A stretch of DNA of 64,000 nucleotides from NCBI GenBank assembly GCA_028284675.1, contig JANQRI010000021.1, positions 113,178 to 177,177 of the forward strand, read 5' to 3'. The position numbers and the translations under genes were made by a program. This document shows, piece by piece, positions 57,769-64,000 of the stretch (position 1 is its first letter; every line of letters begins with the position of its first letter). The notes under the pieces are model-generated. The model ran no database searches and had not been told where the DNA came from. It was given only the letters and a program-made list of their open reading frames with translations. This DNA is from Gammaproteobacteria bacterium. Its GTDB lineage: Bacteria; Pseudomonadota; Gammaproteobacteria; HTCC5015.

Positions 57769-59919
57769 ATGCTGATTCGAAAACACGAGCAAATACTGAT
57801 TTTTTCAGTACTTACAGCAAAGTTTCTATTGCTATTTCCACTAACGGTTAAAAGCACTGATTTGTTATACGAAGAAATACCCATCGTGCTGACACCGACA
57901 CGACTGGAGCAGTCATTGGCTGATACACCGGCCAGCGTGACGGTTATTAACCGTGAAATGATTGCTGCGATAGGGGCACGCAAAATTACTGATGCATTGC
58001 GTTTTGTACCCGGAATGATAGTCCATACTAGTACGGGTAATGATATTGAAGTGGCTTATCACAGCGGCAATGATAACAGACCACGCCGCCTACAGGCTTT
58101 AATCGATGGCATACCGGTATATAGGCCAGATCTTGCAGAAGTTGACTGGTCAGCATTTCCAGTATCAATTGAAGACATTGAACGCATTGAAATCACACGC
58201 AGCCCGAGCACCCCGGCATATGGAGCCAATGCGTTCAACGGCGTTATCAATATAATCACCAAACACCCTGACGGCACACAAAATCTTAATGTCAAATATT
58301 TAGCAGGGCCCCTGTCCACTCAAGATATTCTGCTAAACTATAGTGGAGGCTTCGGCTCGACAAACTATCGTATTACCTTAGATGAGCAAAAAGATAAAGG
58401 GGTCGATCTCAGTACATTCGACAAAAGAACCGGTCGTGATGACACTCTTTTTCAACGACTTAATATCAGAGCCTCTACTAGTATCGATGAGAAAAACGAA
58501 CTTGAGTTTTTCCTAATTGAAAACAAAGGCGAATTCGAGATTGAAGCTGAGGCACGTAATTTAGAGGAATTAACTAAACCGGATATATCTAAAAGACAAA
58601 GTATTTTTTCAACACAATTAACCTCTGAACTCAATTCAAAAAGCCAACTCAAATTTAAGCTATCAAACTTTGCAATCGAACAGCGACAAAGCTGGATTGC
58701 ATGTGCTCCTTTGATCTTTCTCACCGAAGAGGCCGCCGAATTGTTTCGGCTGAGTCCGGATATCACATCAGAGCCTGATGATATAGAGGAAGCAATCAGA
58801 ATGGGGCAGATTCCGCCCACTCAAACTCCCGAAGAGCAGGAAGCAATTAACAATTTGATCGCTAGAATTATTAGCCTTGGTGGTCCCGTCATTGCTTTAT
58901 CAGATACCTGCGGACGTGCCAATCAGGATTTCGATCAAGAAAGGCTCAATTTTGAGGTGCAAAATACTTATGTCTTTTCAGATAGCTTACGCATAGTTTC
59001 TGCTTTAGGCTTTGCTAATTCAAAAGGTCGCAGTGAAACTTATCTAGGCGGAGAAGCATCCGATGAAACTTCTTTTTTGCTGACTAATTTGGAGTACAAG
59101 CCTAGCGGCAAAATCACGATCAATGCTGGCGCAATATGGGAAAACGGAACTGATTTGGACACTGAGTTTTCACCAAGACTTGGGCTCAATTATCACTTTA
59201 ATTCGAAACATACGCTTCGCTTCATCCATTCGGAAGCGGTTAGAACGCCTGACTTATTCGAAAAAAAAGCTAATTGGAAATATTTTATCCGAGACTTAAC
59301 TGTTCCTATAGACGGATCAAGCTCCGCATTTTTTGCTGCTCAGGCAGCATCCAGCACCGTGCTTATGCCAGAACGAATCATTGCAAACGAAATCAGCTAC
59401 TATGCAAATCTACCTCAACATGGCCTCAGCTTGGATTTCAAGCTCTTTGACGAAAAACAAAGGGATTTAATAGCGCGACGTTTGATTATTTCTGAGTTCG
59501 ATTTATCCAACTCCGAATCCACGGATATTAAAGGGTTAGAGACTGAAATTCACTATAAACCCAATAGTAAAATTGATATTTTGCTCGCATACTCGCACTT
59601 TGACATTGATGCAAGTACTGAGCGAGAAATTTTCTTATCGGCTCGCGAAACGATTTCTATGCTAGCAACTTACTCATTTAGCCCTCAATGGCAAGCCACA
59701 TTCACTTATATCGGAGTTCAGCCGGAACGAAAACTCAACCAATGGTATAAACGATCGGAACTTATAATAAACTCCAATCACCCATTAACAGAATACATTA
59801 GGCTAAAAACCAGCCTAAAAATACAGCATTATACTAGTGATGACAGCTTTAATGAAGTCGATCTATTTAATGACGATACACGCTATTTTTTGGGACTTAG
59901 CCTAGACATTGGGTTCTGA
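57769..59919 (+). CDS. TonB-dependent outer-membrane receptor
   Basis: The frame opens at a GTG (57670), but the ATG at 57769 has AGGGG 5 nt upstream and directly precedes a good signal peptide (MLIRKHEQILIFSVLTAKFL), so it is preferred (716 residues). A TonB-box-like start (EEIPIVLTPTR) leads into the plug domain: ASVTVINREMI, ITDALRFVPGM, LIDGIPVYRP, IERIEITRSPSTPAYGANAF and NGVINIITK. A 22-strand-type barrel follows, ending in the terminal strand RYFLGLSLDIGF with C-terminal Phe. Such receptors import siderophores, vitamins, heme or oligosaccharides; the ligand is not evident. The downstream plus-strand binding-protein/kinase pair could sense the same ligand (inference). A loop with two cysteines (about 265-345) is unusual and probably extracellular. 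Confidence 0.92.
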   Translation: MLIRKHEQILIFSVLTAKFLLLFPLTVKSTDLLYEEIPIVLTPTRLEQSLADTPASVTVINREMIAAIGARKITDALRFVPGMIVHTSTGNDIEVAYHSGNDNRPRRLQALIDGIPVYRPDLAEVDWSAFPVSIEDIERIEITRSPSTPAYGANAFNGVINIITKHPDGTQNLNVKYLAGPLSTQDILLNYSGGFGSTNYRITLDEQKDKGVDLSTFDKRTGRDDTLFQRLNIRASTSIDEKNELEFFLIENKGEFEIEAEARNLEELTKPDISKRQSIFSTQLTSELNSKSQLKFKLSNFAIEQRQSWIACAPLIFLTEEAAELFRLSPDITSEPDDIEEAIRMGQIPPTQTPEEQEAINNLIARIISLGGPVIALSDTCGRANQDFDQERLNFEVQNTYVFSDSLRIVSALGFANSKGRSETYLGGEASDETSFLLTNLEYKPSGKITINAGAIWENGTDLDTEFSPRLGLNYHFNSKHTLRFIHSEAVRTPDLFEKKANWKYFIRDLTVPIDGSSSAFFAAQAASSTVLMPERIIANEISYYANLPQHGLSLDFKLFDEKQRDLIARRLIISEFDLSNSESTDIKGLETEIHYKPNSKIDILLAYSHFDIDASTEREIFLSARETISMLATYSFSPQWQATFTYIGVQPERKLNQWYKRSELIINSNHPLTEYIRLKTSLKIQHYTSDDSFNEVDLFNDDTRYFLGLSLDIGF

Positions 59920-59937
59920 AACTTACTAAAGTCTATG

Positions 59938-60456
59938 TTACTTTGATTTCACTATCTCTAGCAAAGATACGATCAATGCTTTATCAGGCTTGCTCAAATC
60001 CTGCTTTAACGTTTGCGTAATCACAGTATTATAAACATGATCCAGCACTTTCTTAGGTAACGATTCCAAATCTATCCCAAGCCGACGGGCTTGCTTGTGA
60101 ACTTCCAAATAAATATGGCCTAATAAAAGATGATCTGCCTGCATCAGCAGTTCATCAGTGCCACCGCCATTAATTGCGTCACCATATTGTAACCAAGCGA
60201 TGACCTTACTGGTATTACGCAGTGTATTGGATTTCGTTTTTTTGTAAATCGTTTCAATAATTGTTTGTAATGTTTGGGGGCGCGGTGGCTGATCCTCTCT
60301 AATCCATTTTCTTGCGCCTGATTTACTAACACCAAACTGCTTTGCTAAATGCCCGGCCCTGCCGTAATCAAGATGTGGATACTTAGCATCGTCCAACAAC
60401 ATGTTGAATCTGCTGGAAAAGCCTTTAAAGCTCTGTGTAGATGATTTTACTGGCAT
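59938..60456 (-). CDS. HTH (XRE-like) transcriptional regulator
   Basis: 172 residues from the ATG at 60456; the frame extends to a TTG at 60486 without better support. The N-terminal third has a helix-turn-helix pattern (HLAKQFGVSKSGARKWIRED) of the XRE/Cro type, after a segment reading SFKGFSSRFNMLLDDAKYPH. The remainder is helical, possibly for dimerisation or ligand sensing. It converges on the TonB-receptor gene and diverges from the binding-protein gene at 60606, so it may control that divergent promoter region (60457-60605) (inference). Confidence 0.75.
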   Translation of the reverse strand: MPVKSSTQSFKGFSSRFNMLLDDAKYPHLDYGRAGHLAKQFGVSKSGARKWIREDQPPRPQTLQTIIETIYKKTKSNTLRNTSKVIAWLQYGDAINGGGTDELLMQADHLLLGHIYLEVHKQARRLGIDLESLPKKVLDHVYNTVITQTLKQDLSKPDKALIVSLLEIVKSK

Positions 60457-60605
60457 TATCTCAAAACCAACTTTATGCTTGACCAAGTGGATGCATTATT
60501 CTACACTAAATTAGTTTAAGTGTGCAAACGGCCACTTAAATTAACCCAAGCATAATACTGGCTATTTTGCCGTTTAAACACGTTATGCTAGTTCAGACGG
60601 ATGAG

Positions 60606-61577
60606 ATGACTACTTATAGTGCACGTAAAATGCCTAAAATTGCGTTACTATGGTTAGCCTTATTATTTGCTTCCCAAAGCCACGCAAATAACCTGAAGGT
60701 TTTCGTTATCATACCTGAAGCAAGCGCACTCACCGAAGCATATATTGAAAATTTCCGCGCGGTCTATACATACTCATTTACAACCCTAAAATTAACAGAG
60801 CTTACAGAACCGCCCTGCGATAACGAAAACTGTTTATATATCGCTATAGGCCCCAAGACCTTAAACATACTACTTAATTGGCTTGATGCAGCACCGATAA
60901 TATCCGTTTTAACATCCAGTATTGCATTTCAAAAAATACTTGCAACTCACCCTGAAAGCCAAAAAAAATTTAAACAAACATCAGCAATCTACGCTGAACC
61001 TTCCCTGCAACATCAACTTGACTTAATTAAATCAGTTTATCCACAACAAGCTACAATAGGGTTGTTGTATAGTGAAGAATCTAAGGAGAGTTTTAATACT
61101 GTTCGTAAAACGTTAAACGAAACCTCTCTATCTTTACTTTCATATAAAATTGAGTCGCCTGAAAGTATTGCCAAAGCATTGAACGCGATCTCTACAGCTG
61201 ACGTGCTATTAGCAATACCAGATAACGTAATTTATAACACAAAAACATTCAGATATATCATTCTGACATGTTATAGGCGCAAGCAGGCGATTATTGGCTT
61301 CTCAGAAAATTTCGTAAAATCAGGCGCACTGGGTACCAGTTACTATACGATTGACCATATGGCAAAAGAAACTGCGGTAGCCATCTTTTACTATCATTTA
61401 CACAAAAACCTGCCCGAACCTTATCATGCTAAAAATTTCGGCATAGTATTTAACAACGCTGTGGCTAATTCTCTTAATATTACTGTGAGAGAAAATGATC
61501 TGGCAACGGATGATATACGCTTTCTAGATGGAGCTCAATATGTTGAATCAGATAGATTGGATACATCCAAAAATTAA
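60606..61577 (+). CDS. ABC-type substrate-binding-like periplasmic protein
   Basis: The frame starts at a TTG (60567). The ATG at 60606 places a short basic n-region before the signal peptide (IALLWLALLFASQSHA, cleavage before NNLKVF) and is preferred, though its ribosome-binding site is weak. The mature part follows the ABC_sub_bind (COG2984-like) pattern: KVFVIIPEASALTEAYIENF, a YIAIGPKTLNILL strand, 'QHQLDLIKSVYPQQATIGLLYSEES', 'ADVLLAIPDNVIYN' and 'IIGFSENFVKSGALG'. No permease or ATPase gene is adjacent. It overlaps the hybrid-kinase gene, so it more likely presents a ligand to that kinase than to a transporter (inference). Paralogue of the partial gene at 2-328. Confidence 0.8.
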   Translation: MTTYSARKMPKIALLWLALLFASQSHANNLKVFVIIPEASALTEAYIENFRAVYTYSFTTLKLTELTEPPCDNENCLYIAIGPKTLNILLNWLDAAPIISVLTSSIAFQKILATHPESQKKFKQTSAIYAEPSLQHQLDLIKSVYPQQATIGLLYSEESKESFNTVRKTLNETSLSLLSYKIESPESIAKALNAISTADVLLAIPDNVIYNTKTFRYIILTCYRRKQAIIGFSENFVKSGALGTSYYTIDHMAKETAVAIFYYHLHKNLPEPYHAKNFGIVFNNAVANSLNITVRENDLATDDIRFLDGAQYVESDRLDTSKN

Positions 61578-63558
61578 TAGCGTTAAGGGGCTTGCACTCA
61601 CAATAGCAGCCATACCTGTTGCAATGCTATGCATGGTGTTAGCACCTTATTTTTTACTTCAAAACCAAAAATCACTCGAGCAGGCATTAACAGAGAAAGC
61701 CCAAAGTGTGGCAAATCAACTGGCATACATCGGTGAATATAGCCTGGTGTCCGGCGACCTTGACTCTATCAATAATGTTATATCTCAAATTTTGAACAAG
61801 CAACAAGAACTTTGCGATATAAAGCTCATTGATCAACGCAATAACCTTATACTTCAGCAGACAACACAATGCGTTCAGGACAAAAATACTTTTGTAATAA
61901 ATAAGCCTATCTATCTGTCATCACCCGATATTGGAACGCTTGATATAGATGATAAAATACATATAACAAGCCGTGAAACACAAGCTCAGCCATCACCTCA
62001 AAATCAACAAGCTGGTTCCGTTGAAATAGTTATATCCCGACATTTGTTACAACAACAGCAAAAGCAAATGTTGCTGAATGGGATTTTGCTTATCTGCGTT
62101 GCTTTATGCTTAAGCCTGATAGTTGGATACCTATTGAGTCGGCGAATTACGAGACCGCTGTTATATATAAGCAATGCGGTCAAAAACATAACCGAGAAAA
62201 AATATATTTATGTTAAAACAGAAAGCATGGGCGGTGAAATTAGTGAACTTGCCTCCAACCTAAATGCAATGACTAAAAATTTAGAGCAATCAAAAAAATC
62301 AATAAACAAATATATTCAAAAACTAAAAATCGCCCAAAAAGAAGCTGAGGAAGCACGTTATGCAGCAGAAACGGCCAATAACAGTAAATCAGAGTTCATT
62401 GCGCTAATTAGCCATGAAATTCGAACACCTCTCAATGTTTCGATGAGTTTGCTTCAGATTTTGGAAGATACACAGCTTAACGATGTTCAAAAACGTTATG
62501 TTCGTAATGCTCTTAGATCTTCCGAACACTTACTAAAGCTAATCGATGACTTACTTGATTTTTCTAAACTCAGTTTCGATAAGGTTTCTCTTGAAAAACA
62601 ACCCTGCGATATCGGAGAACTCGTTCAAAATATTATTGATAACACCAAACCTGCAGCAAGAGAAAAAGATCTTGAGTTGAATTATCATCATCTGGGAGAA
62701 TTGGATATCCAAAAGTACCTTATGATCGTCGATCCAACAAGGCTACAGCAAATTTTATATAATTTAATCCAAAATGCGATCAAATTCACGAATCAAGGAA
62801 AAGTAACCCTAAACGTTAAATGCAAAAAAATCGATGACGCTAAAGCCTCAATAATATTTGAGGTACAGGATACAGGCATTGGCATTGCGGATGATCAATT
62901 AGAGTTAATGTTTGATGCATTTGAACGCGGTGAACCGAATCTTACAAATAGAACATATGAAGGCTATGGCCTGGGACTCAATATTGTGCAGCAACTGATT
63001 ACACTAATGGATGGGAAATTAGAAGTACAAAGCACATTAGGTGTGGGGTCTACGTTTCAATGCCACTTAATGATAGACTACATTAAAAAAGCAAACTCAT
63101 TCACATCATCCAAAATAACCACCGAAGAGCTTAAAGGTAGTAACATATTATTGATTGAAGATAATGCACAAAACCAAGAGACATTTTTACTTTTATTTGG
63201 ACAACTAGAAATCACAATCGATACTGCCAAAAATGGCTATGAAGCTTTGCAAATGCATCTTGAACAATATGATGTTATTTTTATGGATATTCATATGCCA
63301 GGCATGGATGGTTTTGAACTAGCTAAAAAGATCCGCCAGCATGAAAATGACAACCGGTCTACCATACAACAAAGAATACCCATCATTGCGATAACAGCCG
63401 ATGTACAGAACTCAACAAAAGAAAAATGCTTTGCATCAGGTATTGACGATTTTCTGGCAAAGCCAATCCGAAAATTTGAACTATACAGAATCACTGAATC
63501 GTGGTTGAAAACCAAAAGACAGATCTGGAGTATTATCGATAAAATTCAACAAAATTAG
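61540..63558 (+). CDS. Membrane hybrid sensor histidine kinase (HAMP-HisKA-HATPase-REC)
   Basis: The ATG at 61540 has GGAG 6 nt upstream and is preferred to the ATG at 61528; it overlaps the binding-protein gene by 38 bp. Two membrane segments (about 17-40 and 178-200) bracket a periplasmic domain with two cysteines. HAMP and a coiled coil lead to the H-box FIALISHEIRTPLN (His at about 292), then the N-box NLIQNAIKFTNQG, DTGIGIA and GYGLGLNIV. The receiver has IEDN and acceptor Asp at about 583 in MDIHMPGMDGFELAKKI. No output domain. The receiver is very similar to that of the kinase at 315-2270, including the MPGMDGFELA-K-IR-HE stretch, pointing to duplication. Confidence 0.93.
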   Translation: MLNQIDWIHPKINSVKGLALTIAAIPVAMLCMVLAPYFLLQNQKSLEQALTEKAQSVANQLAYIGEYSLVSGDLDSINNVISQILNKQQELCDIKLIDQRNNLILQQTTQCVQDKNTFVINKPIYLSSPDIGTLDIDDKIHITSRETQAQPSPQNQQAGSVEIVISRHLLQQQQKQMLLNGILLICVALCLSLIVGYLLSRRITRPLLYISNAVKNITEKKYIYVKTESMGGEISELASNLNAMTKNLEQSKKSINKYIQKLKIAQKEAEEARYAAETANNSKSEFIALISHEIRTPLNVSMSLLQILEDTQLNDVQKRYVRNALRSSEHLLKLIDDLLDFSKLSFDKVSLEKQPCDIGELVQNIIDNTKPAAREKDLELNYHHLGELDIQKYLMIVDPTRLQQILYNLIQNAIKFTNQGKVTLNVKCKKIDDAKASIIFEVQDTGIGIADDQLELMFDAFERGEPNLTNRTYEGYGLGLNIVQQLITLMDGKLEVQSTLGVGSTFQCHLMIDYIKKANSFTSSKITTEELKGSNILLIEDNAQNQETFLLLFGQLEITIDTAKNGYEALQMHLEQYDVIFMDIHMPGMDGFELAKKIRQHENDNRSTIQQRIPIIAITADVQNSTKEKCFASGIDDFLAKPIRKFELYRITESWLKTKRQIWSIIDKIQQN

Positions 63559-63627
63559 GAAAATCATATGTCCGATATTTTGAATTAAGCATAAAGGCTC
63601 CACTTCAAATCCACTTCACGGATAAAT

Positions 63628-63656
63628 AAAAAAGCAGGCGCAAGGCCTGCTTTTTT
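63628..63656 (+). terminator. Rho-independent terminator after the hybrid kinase
   Basis: AAAAAAGCAGGC-GCAA-GGCCTGCTTTTTT forms an 8-9 bp GC-rich stem with a short loop and a T-run, about 70 bp after the kinase stop codon. Confidence 0.88.
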
Positions 63657-63661
63657 ATTTA

Positions 63662-63802
63662 TTGGCGGAGAGAGGGATTATTCGCGCAAGCGCTCACCCC
63701 TACGGGGTCAATGTCGCTTCGTGACATTGATGCTGCGCGGCTTCGCCGCTTGTCGAACCCAACTATTTTACATCGAGGGTTCGAATTCCTTCATCGATAA
63801 TT
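63662..63802. repeat. Structured intergenic element with tRNA T-arm-like sequence and TTCG hairpins
   Basis: It starts TGGCGGAGAGAGGGAT and later contains GTCGAACCC, which together resemble the complement of a tRNA 3' end/T-arm split by about 75 bp. The insert holds stacked hairpins: ACCCC/GGGGT, TCAATGTC/GACATTGA (708-715 with 723-730) and GCGGC/GCCGC, the last two with TTCG-containing loops. A forward T-arm-like GAGGGTTCGAATTCC follows. No complete tRNA can be folded. Similar structured repeats are scattered between genes in several marine gammaproteobacteria (from memory). Confidence 0.5.
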
Positions 63803-63803
63803 A

Positions 63804-63829
63804 TAAAAGGGGCCTTTGGGCCCCTTTTT
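63804..63829 (+). terminator. Rho-independent terminator-like hairpin
   Basis: AAAAGGGGCC-TTTG-GGCCCCTTTTT forms a strong 10-bp stem followed by T residues. It lies directly before the 74-bp tandem duplication and after the structured element. Confidence 0.75.
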
Positions 63830-63977
63830 GTGCTTCCTGACACATAGGTAACACTTTATACCGGAGACATGGTTTACACATTAACGCATTTGGGAGAGCC
63901 CATGTGCTTCCTGACACATAGGTAACACTTTATACCGGAGACATGGTTTACACATTAACGCATTTGGGAGAGCCCAA
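63830..63977 (+). repeat. 74-bp tandem duplication at an IS481-type element end
   Basis: The 74-bp unit beginning GTGCTTCCTGACACATAGGT occurs at 63830-63903 and again at 63904-63977, with differences only at the junctions. 'GACACATAGGTAACA' is typical of IS481-family terminal repeats, and the second unit ends just before a transposase start codon. Each unit ends with GGGAG, which serves as the Shine-Dalgarno sequence of the transposase in the second copy. Confidence 0.8.
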
Positions 63978-64000
63978 ATGCCTTGGAAAGAGTGTAAGCC
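63978..64000 (+). CDS. IS481-family transposase, first codons (partial)
   Basis: The ATG at 63978 is 7 nt after GGGAG, followed by codons for MPWKECK and a proline start. MPWKE(C) is the usual N-terminus of IS481-family DDE transposases, and the upstream sequence resembles an IS481 end. The rest lies outside the window, so integrity cannot be judged. Confidence 0.6.

Noticed and set aside
63662..63802. A functional tRNA gene
   Set aside because: Only T-arm-like pieces exist; no acceptor stem, D-arm and anticodon arm can be assembled on either strand.

Overview
The window looks like a chromosomal piece of a Gram-negative, probably marine, gammaproteobacterium. This is inferred from a TonB-dependent receptor, HlyD-type periplasmic adaptors, an outer-membrane-barrel-like protein, signal peptides, the IS3 and IS481 element types, and AT-leaning flanking genes. 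No rRNA or tRNA gene fixes the taxonomy, so the species is not assigned.

Left edge (1-5.5 kb). The tail of a periplasmic substrate-binding-like gene overlaps a membrane hybrid histidine kinase (315-2270). Three leftward genes follow: an unrecognised protein, a GNAT-fold acyltransferase resembling the FeeM/LuxI superfamily, and a small secreted barrel-like protein. A tiny candidate ORF lies in the gap at 3838-3933.

Core (4.65-50.9 kb). This leftward block is dominated by one uninterrupted reading frame of about 12,750 codons (11534-49795). Its product starts with a basic leader and an LEPR-XLL-type motif. It then carries a lipase-like segment, a zinc-metallopeptidase-like segment (H-x6-D plus HxH) between two peptidoglycan-binding-like modules, thousands of residues of Ala/Gly-rich beta-repeats, an FG-GAP-like block, 140-residue repeats, RTX-type GGxGxD repeats and a C-terminus with His/Tyr/Asp-rich patches. 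Directly downstream, with gaps of 36 and 3 bp, an 8-bp overlap and a 5-bp gap, are four genes: a GAF-HlyD fusion, a PqqD-like/M50 protease/HlyD fusion, a short SecA-like ATPase and a small HlyD-type adaptor. A SapC-family gene lies just upstream. No HlyB-type ABC ATPase and no TolC is present. I infer a dedicated, non-canonical export and processing system for the giant surface protein, and this is the main discovery candidate of the window.

Decayed stretch (50.9-54 kb). About 2 kb has no intact gene. It holds fragments of a ribbon-helix-helix protein and of another coding region, then an IS3-family element broken by a 1-nt deletion, an internal deletion and a nonsense codon.

Right part (54-64 kb). 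A secreted alpha/beta-hydrolase with a small secreted partner and a hypothetical gene run leftward. Next come a TonB-dependent receptor, a divergent HTH regulator, and a second substrate-binding-like plus hybrid-kinase pair that parallels the one at the left edge. The window ends with two terminators around a structured intergenic element with tRNA T-arm-like sequence, a 74-bp tandem duplication, and the first codons of an IS481-type transposase.
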